This document shows, piece by piece, positions 36,466 to 46,824 of a stretch of 47,702 nt of DNA (its first letter is position 1; each line of letters opens with the position of its first letter). The notes below the pieces were generated by a model, which was not told where the DNA came from, did not search any database, and saw nothing but the letters and a program-made list of their open reading frames with translations. The position numbers and the translations under genes are program-made. The DNA is from a virus. The stretch is from positions 1 through 47,702 of the IMG/VR virus record IMGVR_UViG_3300046558_000408; one strand, given 5' to 3'.

Positions 36466-39400
36466 TGGATAGCCCGGCCGCCAGCGGCCGCCTGATCGTG
36501 ACGCCGCACCCGGTGCTGGTCGATGGCCAGCGCAACCAGCCGGCGGACCTGCGCCCGGGCGAATCCCTCTGCGCCTTCCTGCATCGTCACGTGACCGACC
36601 TCGACGACCAGGACTGGGTGGTGCTGATCGGCGGCCGCGGCGGCCGCGGCGATCGCGGCATCCCTCGCGAAATGTGGCCCTTCGTGTACCCGAAGCATGG
36701 CCAGGTGATTGAAGTCCGTGGGGCGGTGGGCCGCTCCGCCGTCGCGCTGGTGGCCACCCTGGCGCTGACCTACTTCACCTTCGGCTTCGGCACGTTGGCG
36801 ACGTGGGGCGCCGGCGCCGCGGTGCAGGGGCTTGGCGCCGCTGCCGCGACCGGCATCTACATGGCCGGCTCCGTGCTCATCAACCGCGTGCTGCAGCCCA
36901 AGCAGCCGAAGCAGAGTGCTCCCGGCCAGTCGGCGTACTCGATCGCGGCCGGCCGCAACCGTGCTCGCCACGACCAGCCGGTGGGCCTGCTGATCGGGTC
37001 GATGCGCATCGCGCCGGACTTGATCAGCAACTACTACACCCATTACGAGGGTGACGACCAGTTCCTGTCGTTCGTGCTGACCCCCGGGCTGAACGTGCAT
37101 AGCGTGGAACAGCTCTACAACGGCGACGCACTGCTGTCGTCCTTCGAAGGGGTGCGCGTGTGGCACAACGGCTTCGCCGGGATGCCCAGCGCGGAGATCC
37201 CGCTGCACAGCAACGCCGATGTGACCGACGGCGGCACCTTGCTGGATACCAGCAACGACCCCAAGCATCAGCCGAGCGCGTGGGTGCAGCGCACCAGCTC
37301 CGCCGGCACCATCCGTCTGATGGTAGGCGTGGAGTTCCAGATCTGGGACCGGTCCACGAAGGGCAAGGACAAGCAGAACAGCGACCAGATCCAGATCCAG
37401 TACCGCGCCGCCGGCACGGTCAACTGGCAGGTGTTCGGCAATTACAACGTCCGCGGCACCAACAACAAGAGCCAGCGTGCCAGTTATGCGATCGACGTGC
37501 CCGAGGGGCAGTACGACGTGCGCGTGCGCGTGGCTGGCAACAACACTGACGGCTCGGGTGCTGAAGCGTCGTTCGTTTGGACCACGCTGACCAGCGTTCA
37601 GCGCGACACGGCGAGCTACGTCGGGATTCCGCGCATCGGCATCCGCATGCAGGCCAACGGGCAGCTCAACGGCGCTCCGGACGAAATCCGCTGCGTCGCC
37701 CATTCCATGCCGATTCCCGTCTGGACGGGCACGGAGTGGGTGACCCAGCGCACCAGCAATGCGGGGGCGTGGATCCTCGCCTATGCCCGTGGCATCTACG
37801 CGCCTGACCCCACCGCACCAGGTGGGCGCGCGCTGGTCGCCGGCATGGGTCTGCCCGAACGGCAGATCGATCTCGAGGGCCTCAAGGCCTTCATGCTCCA
37901 CTGTGCCGCCAACAATTTCACCTACAACAACTGGATCACGGATGTCCGCAGCCACCAGCAGGTGCTGGACGTGCTGGCGCTGGCCGGCTTCGGGCAGATC
38001 AGCTGGCCACGCGGGCGACTGTCCGTTGGCTGGGCTGCCGATGAGCAGCCGCTGTCGGGCGTGGTCAACATGGCCACGATCAAGAAGGGGCAGTTTCAGG
38101 TCGACTACACCCTGACCAATGGCGCCGACGGCATCGAGTACACCTATCTGGACAGCGCGACCTGGCAGCCCAAGACGCTGCGCGTGCCTGCCCCAGGCGT
38201 CACCACCATGCTCAACCCGGCCCAGGTGACGGGCGAGGGCGTAACCACCGAGGCGCACGCCGTGATGCTGGCCCGCTGGCACCTGGCGCAGAGCCTGTAC
38301 CAGTACAAGGCAATCAGCTACAGCACCGATATCGAACACCTGTCCTACAGTCGGATGTCGATGCTGGCGCTGCAGCACGACATGACGCAGTGGGGCTTCG
38401 GTGGGCGAATCAAGGGCGCTTCGATCACAGGCGGCAGGGCCACCCTGCAGCTTGACGAGCCCGTGCCGGCGCCCGCGCAGGGCAACGCCTTCGTTGGACT
38501 GCGCATCCCGGGAGAACGCGTGTACCGCGTGCTGCGTGTACAGCCCTTTGCCGGCACCAGCGACACCTTTGTGCTGGCCGATGGTTGGCCTGCCGATGCA
38601 GCCCTGCCGGGCAACAGCGAGGCCAACCCGGCCTGGGACACGCTGTGGATCTACGACTTCAAGCAGACCCCGGGCCTGCGCGTGCGCGTGACCAGCATCC
38701 GGCCCGAGAGTGACCTGAAGGGTGCCGCGGTCGAAGTGGTAGCGGAGAGCCCGCAGTTCTGGCAGTACGTGAAGACCGGAGAGTACGTCCGTGATCCGAA
38801 CGAATCCCTGCTGCAGACCCGGCCGGTGGCGAGCGACCTGAAGATCACCGAGCGCCAGGTGGTGCAGGGCGACACCGAGTACACCGAGCTGCAGGTCAGC
38901 TTCGCCATCACCGGTCCAGTGGGCGACACCGTGGTGCTTTCCGATCTGGACGGCAATGCGGCGCTCGAGGAAGTGGCCAGGACCGTCACCCGCACCGCGA
39001 CGTGGCGGATTCCGGGCGCTGGTACGTACCCGATCACCGTGCGGCCGTACAGCCCGGATGGCAACGCCGGTGTGGCGGCCTCCGTTATCTATACGACCCG
39101 GGGCGCCGACGCCCCGCCGGTGCTGGTGGACATCTTCGACGTGGAGCAGCTGAGCGGCGGTGTGCGCCGCTACACCTGGGGCTTCCTCGGCGAGACCATC
39201 CAGTCCGCCAACTTCGCCGGCGTGGAGATCCGCTATATCGCCGGCACCGTGGCCACGCCGGACTGGGATGCGATGACGCCGATCGGCGACGACGGTTACC
39301 ACGCCTCGGCCTTCGAGGCCGTGCTGCCGCCCGCTGGCGTGTGGACCTTTGCATGCCGCTCGCGCAATACCGCCGGCACCCTTTCCGCCGGCATGCGGGT

Positions 39401-42400
39401 GCTGGCCAAGACCCTGCAGGCCAACCTGGGCGAAGTGATCGGCGGCATCGAGGATTCGCTCGAGGAGCAGGTCCAGAGGCAGGTCGAGCAGCAGCAGCAG
39501 ATCGACCGCGATCGCGCCGACAGCATTGCGCGCGATGCAGCGGAGGCGGCTGAGCGCGCCTCCGCGTTCGCCCAGGCGCAGGTCGACCTGGTCAACGAGT
39601 CCGCCCTGCGCCGCGCCGCGGTCAACAAGGTCGCCGAAGACCTGGCCACCGAGGCGGGGCAGCGGGTGGCAGCGGTGAACGACGCCATCGGGAGGACCGA
39701 GGCGGTCGCGAACAGCCTTTCCGCTGAAACGCTGGCGCGGCAGCAGGCGCTGATCAATGAGCGCCTGGCACGGCAGGCCGAGGTCAGCGCTGAGAGCACT
39801 GCCCGGCAGACCGCCGACGATTCGTTCGCCCAGCAGCTGGCAATCATCTCTGCGGGCAGCGGCACGCAGTTCGACTTCAAGACTATCTGGTACTTCGACA
39901 CTGCCGTCGAGGGGTGGACCTCCAACGGGGGCACCCCGACGATGGTCAACGGCTGGCTGCGTCCGTTCAACAGTTCTGCAGCGCACGTGCAGTCCCCAGC
40001 TGGACTGGGCGTTGACGGCAACGCTTACCGCTTCGTCAAGCTGCGGATGCAGAAAGTTGGGAATCCAGCCTGGCTGGGTCGCGTGCGGTGGATCACCGAG
40101 GCGGACACCGCTTGGAATGACACCAAGATGGTCACGATCCCGCAGCCCGCGTTCGACGCCAACGGCATCGCGACGGTGGACGTGGACAACATTCCTTGGA
40201 ACGGCGCCTCGCCCATTCGCGCCATTCGGCTCGCGCTCACCGTCGCGCAGACCGCCGCCGATTACGTGCTGTATGACTACATCGCCGTCGGCCGGCCGGC
40301 ACCGGGCGCCAGCGTGGCGATGGTGCAGGCGGAGACGACCGCGCGCACCACGGCTATCGCGGCCGAGGCGACCCAGCGCAACAGTTTGGGCGCACAGCTG
40401 CGCGGCAACTACACCGGCAGCGACCTCGGCCAGGTGACGCAGGGGCTTATCGGCGATGAGAAGTCCGCCCGCGTGGCGGCTGACACCGCCCAGGTGACGC
40501 GCATCAGCACCATGGAGGCGCGGATGCCTTCCGGCGCCGGCCCGCTGGGCACGTCGGCGCGCATCGAGGAGGTCAACAGCGCCAGCGTGGCCCGGGACTC
40601 GGCGAACACCGACCTGATCACCAAGGCGCAGTCGGATCTGGGCGGCTTGGTCGCACAGGGCTCCAACATGGTCGTCAACGGCGGCTGGGAGCTGCCCGCG
40701 AACGTCGGTTGGACCTACTCGGGCACCAACCAGAGCGTCGCCGCTGAAGGGCGCACGGGCGGCAACTGCTGGAAGGCTCTGGGTAGCCCCGACACCCAGC
40801 GGGCGTCAGTCAACGCTGGGGCCAAGATGCCGGTTACCATCGGCCGCAGCTACCGAATTACTGCCTGGTACAAGACCAGCGCGGACTATAACGGCACTGG
40901 CGGCAACGGAAAGGTGCGCATCGGCCGCGGCGACGGAACGCTGATTGCGGGGCTGGCATTCGCCTCTAATCGCGCCGACTGGACCCAGCTGACCTACGAG
41001 CTGACCGCTACCACGGTCAACGAAATCGTCATCGGCATCACCAACGACGCCACGGCGGGCACGCTGTGGGTTGATGACGTGTGGATGGAGGAAGTCACCG
41101 AGGCCAAGGCGAACGCGACGGCGATCAGCGGCATCAACACCCGCGTGACGGCCGCAGAAGGCACGCTCACCTCGCAGGGCCAGCTGATCAATGCGCTGCG
41201 CACCGACGTGGACGGCAAGGCCAGCAACAGCGCAGTGACCGAGCTGACGGGCCGCGTCACCGTGGCTGAAGGGAAGATCGACACGCAGGGCCAGGCGATC
41301 AGCGCCGTTCAGACGGCTGTAGCCGGCAAGGCCGATACCAGCGCTATGAACGCGCTGACCGGCCGCGTGCAGACAGCTGAAGGCAAGATCGACGCACAGG
41401 CCACTGCGATCACCAACGTGCAGAGCAGTCTGCAGAACCTCGGCGGTGAAAACCTGCTGGGCAACAGTAGCTGGGACGTCGATGCGATTGGTTGGTCCAA
41501 CGCTAGCAGCGGTCAGGGTTCGGGCGGTATCACACAGTCGCTGGTGGACTCGGTGCTGCCAAACAGCGCCAAGGCCTGGCGCTGGAATATGAGCAACTGG
41601 CCAACCGCAGGCTACCGCGAGGCTATCTCCAACAGTGCCGTCCGCCAGCTGCGCGTTGAAGGCGGAAAGAAGCACGCCATGTCGTTGTACGCTCGCGGCA
41701 CCGCTGGCCCGCGCGTGTTCATGCAGATCCGATGGTACGACGCGGCAGGCGGCACCATCCGCTACAGCGGCACCCCGGCGGGCGCACCGTTCCTTGTCAC
41801 TGAGTTATGGGACCGAAAAGTCTTTGTGTTCGATGCACCAGCCGATGCCGTGTCAGCCAACGTGTACATCCGCATCTACGGTGCCAACACGGTTGATCAG
41901 TGGGTTGAACTGGACAACGTGCAGATCCAAGTCGGCGAAGTGGCCACCGGATACGCGCCGTCCATCGTCGAAGCCAAATCGTCCATCGCTGCCAACGCCG
42001 CTGCAACCAACGCATTGGACACGCGCGTCACTGTCGCCGAAGGGACCATCGTGGCCCAGGGCACGGCGATCACGAATGTAGCCAGCAACCTGCAGAACAG
42101 CGGGGGTGACAACCTGCTGCCTAACAGCAGTTTTGAGCAGCGCGCTAGCGAGGTTTCTGCGCCTATCAGCTGGGTTGTAGAAGGCACCATCCCGTCAGGC
42201 ATCTCCCAGTCCTACGTGGATTCACCGTTGTCAGGCGGTGGAAAGGCGTATCGCCTCGGCGGAACCACGACAGCTGCAAATCAGTATCTTGGTCTGGCAC
42301 TGGGCAACACTGCCGCTGTCCGGCCGGTTGCCAAGGGTGCAACGGACTACACGTTGTCGGGTTGGTTCCGCGCGCCGGTTGGCGAGATGGTGCGGACGTA

Positions 42401-45400
42401 CATGCAGTTTATGAACGCCGCCGGTGCGGTGATCGCAACCATCACCTCGCCCGATCAGATTGCCACTGGCGAATGGCAGCGTTACACGTTGACTGGTCGC
42501 ACCTCGCTTACCACAGCTGCCAGCATCCGCGTGTTCCCGTCACGTCTGTTCACCGCTGCGTCTGGCACGGCGACGTGGATTGAAATGGACAACGTGATGC
42601 TGCAGGAAGGCCCGGTGGCCACGCAGTGGTCGCCTAGTGTCGCCGAGGCTGCAGCAGCGGCAACCGCCAACGCTACGGCAACGAACGCGCTCAGCACGCG
42701 GGTAACTGCGGCAGAAGGCTCCATCACCAGCCAGGGCACGGCGATCACCAACGTGACGGCTAATCTGGCCACCACCGCAGCCAGCCTTGACGATGCGATT
42801 CGCGCTGGCAGCAACATGGTGGTTGACGGCAGCTTTGAACGTCGCGCTGTTGGCACGCTGCTGCAGTCATGGGCACCTATCGTTGCCAGCGGCCGCACGG
42901 GCGCGAACGCGCTGCAGATCGGATTCAACGGCGTAGTCCGCAGCACCACTATCCAGACGTTTGAAGTGACACCAGATCGCGTGTACTACGCCGAGGCGTG
43001 GGTAAAGCGGGTCGGCCCTGCGGCGGGGGCAATGTCACTGCGGTTTGCGGTCAGCGCCAACGGCAACAACCCGTCCTATCCCAACTTCGCGTCGCCCGCG
43101 CTGTCCACCTTCTCCGAAACCGATTGGACCAAGGTTAGCGGTTACGTGCGCGTTTCGGCCGGCAACAACCGCGCGCTGCTGCAGTTGAACAGTTCTGCTG
43201 CCACCACGTCGGCCACGCAGCTGCTGTGGGATGACTTCGTGCTAATGGACGTGACCGAGGCGTACAACGCGCAGCTGTCCGCCAATGCTGCAGCCCAGGC
43301 CACCACCGATCTGACGGCGCGCGTGATTACCGCCGAGGGCAAGATCGACGCGCAGGCCACGTCGCTGACCCAGGTGCAGAGCAACATTGGAGCCTTGGAG
43401 GAGGGGGGCAACGTCCTGCTCAATGGCAAGTTCACCACCGACGCGGCCAACTGGTACGACTCGGCCGCCGGCAGCTCCTTCTCCTGGGATGCCAGCGAGC
43501 GGGCGCTGGTATCGGGTGCGGGATCCCTGCGCGTGCGCGCCAACGAGTTCAAGGTGAACCCCGGCGACAGGATCGTGGTGTCCTTCCGCTACAAGGTGAG
43601 CGCCGGGACGACCAGCACGGCCTCCGACACCGTTGGCCTGATCACCAGCCTCACCAGCCCCACCAACTGGCTGGTGTCCAGCGGCGCCTTCTCCTCGGGC
43701 ACGGGCGCCGGCCAGTGGCAGACGCGGCGGTACGAATGGTCCATCCCTGTCTCGACAGCGCCTGGCACAACGGTCTATCTGCGCTTCGCCGTCGGATCCA
43801 TTACGCCGGCGGCAGGCCAGATGTGGCTGGACGATGTAGTGGTCAACGTCGGGTCCACGGTGGCCACGCTCAATGCTCAGGGCGCGGCCAACGCCCAGGC
43901 CGCGTCGTCCTTGAATACCCGAGTTACTGCAGCCGAAGGCACGCTTACCAGCCAAGGCACGGCCATCACCAACGTGACGGCCACCGCCAACGCTGCGAAG
44001 GGCACGGCCGATGCGGCCGCGTCTGGCCTGGCCGCCACGCAGGCCACGGTCACTCAGCAGGGGAATACGATCACGGCGCAGGGTAGCCAGATCAATTCGG
44101 TGCAGGCGTCGCTGGGCGGCAAGGCCGATGCGTCTGTAGTGCAGAGCATGCAGGTGCAAGTAAGCAACGCCACAAGCGGTGGAAACCTGCTTGTCAACTC
44201 CATGTTCCCTCGATGGCAGCGCACAGGTTGGGGCTGGGGCGGAAATGCCAGTAACTGGGGGGAGCTTGGCGATCCAACAGGGGACGGAAACTGGAGCCCG
44301 CTGGGTGTCACGGGAATTGGTTCCTCGGCGGGCGGCACGCCGCCGGCGGGGCAGGTGAGCTGGCTGGGCACCGAGTACAACATCTCAGTAATCCCGGGCA
44401 AGACTTACTGCCAGTCGGCATGGGTGAACGGTCATCGCTGCGACCTGATCCTGGAGCTGACTTGGATAGACGCGAACAACAACGCCATCAGCAACGTAAA
44501 CAGTGCTGGATGGCTACAAAACATTGGTGGAAACCCGCGCGAAGGTCTGCACCTGATCCCGCGGCCCTTCATCATCGCAAAGGCCCCTGCCAACGCGGTC
44601 GGTGCACGCTTCCGATTGCTGGTCAACGGTCGGGGCGAGGCGAATCCGTACCTCTGGATGTTCCGCCCGATGTTCAGTCAGGTCGACCCGGGCACGACGC
44701 AGCCACCTGAATGGTCATCGGGCGGTGCAGAAACATTCGCCGAAGCGTCGATCATGACGAACGTCAACGGGATGATCAGCGGCTGGCAAAACAAGAACAA
44801 CGGCACTACCAGCGAGTTCAACATCCTGGCCGATGCACTAAACGTTCTGGGCTCCGGCGGGGTTGACGGTTTCGAGATGACCAAGGGCCGTATCCGTGCG
44901 TGGTCTGGAAACTTCCAGGCAATTATCGGGGCACCGTTCGGACCCGACGGTCTGATGCTTTATTTCGGTCCAAATGTCGGGGTCGACAACGCCAGCAAGG
45001 CCATCGCCACTATCTGGTTCGACCGTTTTGGGAATGCCTACTGGGGTGGCGCTATCGCAGCAGGCGCGCTGAAGAACGCGTTCCAGTCCACCAGCATTCA
45101 GACCGTGGGCAACTCCGTCACCGTGGGTCCGTTCGACACTAATGGGCGAAACAAGAATGTCGTGGTCAGCTTCCAGCGCAACATCCGGCGCCTGAAGTGG
45201 GCTGGAGGCGCAACTGGCTTTGTCGCTGGGGGCGGATCCAACTACGCAGTCATCCAGGTATTCCGGCAGGTGGAGGGCCAGGCCGAGACGCTGTGGACCC
45301 AGTTCACCGTCGGCGGCGATGTCACGATCTTCAATCAGAACGATGGCAGTGACAGCGCTGAGTCGTATTGGAACGGGGCCTACACGCTTAACGACCAGTC

Positions 45401-45533
45401 TGACGGCACGACGCGCCGCACCTACCGGGCGGTTGTGGCCGATTACGGCGAGCGCTCCATCACCCACCAATCGGGTTCCTTCGATACGCAGAACGTAACG
45501 CAGAGCCTGTCGTTAGTGTCTCTCGAGCAGTAA
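36456..45533 (+). CDS. Giant host-specificity/tail tip protein J with I-like N-terminus and repeated lectin-like modules
   Basis: 3025 residues, 2.7 times lambda J (1132). ATG 36456 has AAGGA 8 nt upstream. Residues ~1-160 include a hydrophobic Gly/Ala-rich stretch ('VALVATLALTYFTFGFGTLATWGAGAAVQGLGAAAATGIYMAGSV') like lambda gpI, so I and J seem fused. Residues ~160-1000 are the TipJ baseplate-like core with fibronectin-like ends ('VVLSDLDGNAALEEVARTVTRTATWRIPG'). After a coiled coil come seven beta-sandwich modules (about 1139-1285, 1401-1548, 1662-1835, 1882-2061, 2117-2266, 2317-2466, 2573-2755), most opening with '(S/E/D)N(M/L)(V/L)xN/D(G/S)SxE'. They are joined by helical 'TAAEGTLTSQGTAITNV' repeats. 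A DUF1983-like region (from ~2755) ends in a beta-rich tip. Confidence 0.92.
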   Translation: MGLMDSPAASGRLIVTPHPVLVDGQRNQPADLRPGESLCAFLHRHVTDLDDQDWVVLIGGRGGRGDRGIPREMWPFVYPKHGQVIEVRGAVGRSAVALVATLALTYFTFGFGTLATWGAGAAVQGLGAAAATGIYMAGSVLINRVLQPKQPKQSAPGQSAYSIAAGRNRARHDQPVGLLIGSMRIAPDLISNYYTHYEGDDQFLSFVLTPGLNVHSVEQLYNGDALLSSFEGVRVWHNGFAGMPSAEIPLHSNADVTDGGTLLDTSNDPKHQPSAWVQRTSSAGTIRLMVGVEFQIWDRSTKGKDKQNSDQIQIQYRAAGTVNWQVFGNYNVRGTNNKSQRASYAIDVPEGQYDVRVRVAGNNTDGSGAEASFVWTTLTSVQRDTASYVGIPRIGIRMQANGQLNGAPDEIRCVAHSMPIPVWTGTEWVTQRTSNAGAWILAYARGIYAPDPTAPGGRALVAGMGLPERQIDLEGLKAFMLHCAANNFTYNNWITDVRSHQQVLDVLALAGFGQISWPRGRLSVGWAADEQPLSGVVNMATIKKGQFQVDYTLTNGADGIEYTYLDSATWQPKTLRVPAPGVTTMLNPAQVTGEGVTTEAHAVMLARWHLAQSLYQYKAISYSTDIEHLSYSRMSMLALQHDMTQWGFGGRIKGASITGGRATLQLDEPVPAPAQGNAFVGLRIPGERVYRVLRVQPFAGTSDTFVLADGWPADAALPGNSEANPAWDTLWIYDFKQTPGLRVRVTSIRPESDLKGAAVEVVAESPQFWQYVKTGEYVRDPNESLLQTRPVASDLKITERQVVQGDTEYTELQVSFAITGPVGDTVVLSDLDGNAALEEVARTVTRTATWRIPGAGTYPITVRPYSPDGNAGVAASVIYTTRGADAPPVLVDIFDVEQLSGGVRRYTWGFLGETIQSANFAGVEIRYIAGTVATPDWDAMTPIGDDGYHASAFEAVLPPAGVWTFACRSRNTAGTLSAGMRVLAKTLQANLGEVIGGIEDSLEEQVQRQVEQQQQIDRDRADSIARDAAEAAERASAFAQAQVDLVNESALRRAAVNKVAEDLATEAGQRVAAVNDAIGRTEAVANSLSAETLARQQALINERLARQAEVSAESTARQTADDSFAQQLAIISAGSGTQFDFKTIWYFDTAVEGWTSNGGTPTMVNGWLRPFNSSAAHVQSPAGLGVDGNAYRFVKLRMQKVGNPAWLGRVRWITEADTAWNDTKMVTIPQPAFDANGIATVDVDNIPWNGASPIRAIRLALTVAQTAADYVLYDYIAVGRPAPGASVAMVQAETTARTTAIAAEATQRNSLGAQLRGNYTGSDLGQVTQGLIGDEKSARVAADTAQVTRISTMEARMPSGAGPLGTSARIEEVNSASVARDSANTDLITKAQSDLGGLVAQGSNMVVNGGWELPANVGWTYSGTNQSVAAEGRTGGNCWKALGSPDTQRASVNAGAKMPVTIGRSYRITAWYKTSADYNGTGGNGKVRIGRGDGTLIAGLAFASNRADWTQLTYELTATTVNEIVIGITNDATAGTLWVDDVWMEEVTEAKANATAISGINTRVTAAEGTLTSQGQLINALRTDVDGKASNSAVTELTGRVTVAEGKIDTQGQAISAVQTAVAGKADTSAMNALTGRVQTAEGKIDAQATAITNVQSSLQNLGGENLLGNSSWDVDAIGWSNASSGQGSGGITQSLVDSVLPNSAKAWRWNMSNWPTAGYREAISNSAVRQLRVEGGKKHAMSLYARGTAGPRVFMQIRWYDAAGGTIRYSGTPAGAPFLVTELWDRKVFVFDAPADAVSANVYIRIYGANTVDQWVELDNVQIQVGEVATGYAPSIVEAKSSIAANAAATNALDTRVTVAEGTIVAQGTAITNVASNLQNSGGDNLLPNSSFEQRASEVSAPISWVVEGTIPSGISQSYVDSPLSGGGKAYRLGGTTTAANQYLGLALGNTAAVRPVAKGATDYTLSGWFRAPVGEMVRTYMQFMNAAGAVIATITSPDQIATGEWQRYTLTGRTSLTTAASIRVFPSRLFTAASGTATWIEMDNVMLQEGPVATQWSPSVAEAAAAATANATATNALSTRVTAAEGSITSQGTAITNVTANLATTAASLDDAIRAGSNMVVDGSFERRAVGTLLQSWAPIVASGRTGANALQIGFNGVVRSTTIQTFEVTPDRVYYAEAWVKRVGPAAGAMSLRFAVSANGNNPSYPNFASPALSTFSETDWTKVSGYVRVSAGNNRALLQLNSSAATTSATQLLWDDFVLMDVTEAYNAQLSANAAAQATTDLTARVITAEGKIDAQATSLTQVQSNIGALEEGGNVLLNGKFTTDAANWYDSAAGSSFSWDASERALVSGAGSLRVRANEFKVNPGDRIVVSFRYKVSAGTTSTASDTVGLITSLTSPTNWLVSSGAFSSGTGAGQWQTRRYEWSIPVSTAPGTTVYLRFAVGSITPAAGQMWLDDVVVNVGSTVATLNAQGAANAQAASSLNTRVTAAEGTLTSQGTAITNVTATANAAKGTADAAASGLAATQATVTQQGNTITAQGSQINSVQASLGGKADASVVQSMQVQVSNATSGGNLLVNSMFPRWQRTGWGWGGNASNWGELGDPTGDGNWSPLGVTGIGSSAGGTPPAGQVSWLGTEYNISVIPGKTYCQSAWVNGHRCDLILELTWIDANNNAISNVNSAGWLQNIGGNPREGLHLIPRPFIIAKAPANAVGARFRLLVNGRGEANPYLWMFRPMFSQVDPGTTQPPEWSSGGAETFAEASIMTNVNGMISGWQNKNNGTTSEFNILADALNVLGSGGVDGFEMTKGRIRAWSGNFQAIIGAPFGPDGLMLYFGPNVGVDNASKAIATIWFDRFGNAYWGGAIAAGALKNAFQSTSIQTVGNSVTVGPFDTNGRNKNVVVSFQRNIRRLKWAGGATGFVAGGGSNYAVIQVFRQVEGQAETLWTQFTVGGDVTIFNQNDGSDSAESYWNGAYTLNDQSDGTTRRTYRAVVADYGERSITHQSGSFDTQNVTQSLSLVSLEQ

Positions 45534-45540
45534 CGCTGCA

Positions 45541-45564
45541 GGGCCGCCGGCGTAGGCGCGGCCC
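45541..45564. other. Hairpin after J
   Basis: GGGCCGC (45541-45547) pairs perfectly with GCGGCCC (45558-45564) around a 10-base loop; ATCCTT follows. Possibly an mRNA 3' stabiliser or a weak terminator between J and the following gene. Confidence 0.5.
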
Positions 45565-45588
45565 ATCCTTACCAACAGGTAGCTCACA

Positions 45589-46044
45589 ATGAATTTCGAT
45601 ACCGTTCTGAACATCCGCACCGAGAGCGCAGGCCAGCGGGGCGTGATCGTCCTGCAGTTCGTCCCTCAGCAGAACATCGGCACCCAGCAGCTCACGCTCT
45701 CCACCGCCCCGGCGACCGCTGCGGCCATGGAGGTCGGCGCCCGCTACAACTGGACAGCCGTCAAGGTTGAACCAGGCCAGGGCGGCACCGGCGGCCCGCC
45801 GACCGCCATGAGCTTCGCCACTACTTTGAACCAGCGCACCGAGTCCGCGACTCAGCCTGGCGTTGCCACCCTGCAGTTCCTGCCGGAGGCCAGCATCGGC
45901 GCACCCCAGCTCACCATGACCGTGCCTCTGGCGGTGTCGTCGCCCTTGGAGGTCGGTTCTACCTATCGCTTCGAGGCGGTCAAGGTCGACGATCCGGCGG
46001 ACCAGGCGCAGGGACCGGCTGTCCCAGTTGAAGAGGCTGCGTAA
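45589..46044 (+). CDS. Tandem-duplicated structural-type protein downstream of J
   Basis: 151 residues made of two copies of a ~62-residue beta unit. 'MNFDTVLNIRTESAGQRGVIVLQFVPQQNIGTQQLTLS...MEVGARYNWTAVKVE' and 'MSFATTLNQRTESATQPGVATLQFLPEASIGAPQLTMT...LEVGSTYRFEAVKVD' align throughout. Linker is Gly-rich. It follows J at 55 bp and may be a tail-tip chaperone or receptor-blocking protein. Alternatively a small capsid-exposed protein; unknown. Confidence 0.75.
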   Translation: MNFDTVLNIRTESAGQRGVIVLQFVPQQNIGTQQLTLSTAPATAAAMEVGARYNWTAVKVEPGQGGTGGPPTAMSFATTLNQRTESATQPGVATLQFLPEASIGAPQLTMTVPLAVSSPLEVGSTYRFEAVKVDDPADQAQGPAVPVEEAA

Positions 46045-46058
46045 GCGGCTGGGAAGGC

Positions 46059-46724
46059 TCAGGCAACGGCAGCAAGCAGATCCTGCACGTTGTTCCTGGG
46101 CGAGTTGACGGCCCGACTGACGCGGTAGGCCTCCATCGCTGGTGGCTCGCTGGCCAGCAGCATCGCCATAGCGTCGTCTGGTTCGGCGGCCATCCAGTCG
46201 TCGACCTGCCCGGGCTGCAGCCACACCGGCATGCGGTCGTGGATATCGGCCGACACACCACTGCTGTCGCCGGTGATGATGGTGAAGGTGCCGAGGTTGC
46301 CCTCGGCCAGGAGAGGGCTGGTGTCTTCCCACAGGCCGGCAGCCAGCAGCGGCCCGGCAGCGTGGATGAACCACGGATCCTTCTTCCCGTCCTCGGGGCT
46401 GACCGACCACTCGTAATAGCCGGCCATCGGGACGACGCAGCGCCGCTTCTTGAACGCAGCGCGGAAGGCAGGCTTTGTGGCCACGGTCTCGATGCGGGCG
46501 TTGATGGTCGAACCCTGCAGGCCCTTGGCCTTGGCCCAGAAGGGGAGGAGGCCCCATGCCAGCCGGGTGACCTGCCGGCCGGTGCCGCGGTCGAGGATGA
46601 CCGACGCACGCTGGGTCGGCGCTAGGTTATAGCTGGGCGGCAGCTCGAGCAGATCTTGGGCAAGATCGGGCAGGCCGAGCTGGTCAGGCTTGAATATCGG
46701 GGTCTGAACGAATCGCCCGCACAT
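46059..46724 (-). CDS. SRAP-domain protein (YedK/HMCES-like abasic-site protein)
   Basis: 221 residues from the ATG that places Cys at position 2 (MCGRF), essential for the thiazolidine link to abasic DNA; an upstream in-frame ATG is rejected. Asn75, Glu105 (GYYEW) and His162 (IHDRMP) match the known YedK active site residues. It shields abasic sites in single-stranded DNA. Convergent with the preceding structural gene, and divergent from the BLUF gene. Likely moron or host-derived cargo that protects phage replication forks. Confidence 0.93.
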   Translation of the reverse strand: MCGRFVQTPIFKPDQLGLPDLAQDLLELPPSYNLAPTQRASVILDRGTGRQVTRLAWGLLPFWAKAKGLQGSTINARIETVATKPAFRAAFKKRRCVVPMAGYYEWSVSPEDGKKDPWFIHAAGPLLAAGLWEDTSPLLAEGNLGTFTIITGDSSGVSADIHDRMPVWLQPGQVDDWMAAEPDDAMAMLLASEPPAMEAYRVSRAVNSPRNNVQDLLAAVA

Positions 46725-46824
46725 GCGGCACCCATACCGCATGCACCGTGAGCGAATCGACTACATCATCACGATACTTTGTTCATATTCGGGTTATGGT
46801 CGTGAGCCCCCTCGGGAGCCTGGT

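Noticed and set aside
36450-39986. A 1178-residue minus-strand open frame opposite J, and similar long minus frames opposite the portal, protease, tail tube and tape-measure genes
   Set aside because: High-GC shadow frames: compositionally biased (His/Arg/Gly-rich), no domains, no ribosome-binding sites, and lying exactly opposite well-identified late genes.
46725-46824. LexA box controlling the SRAP gene
   Set aside because: No convincing match to a LexA-type inverted repeat in the intergenic region.
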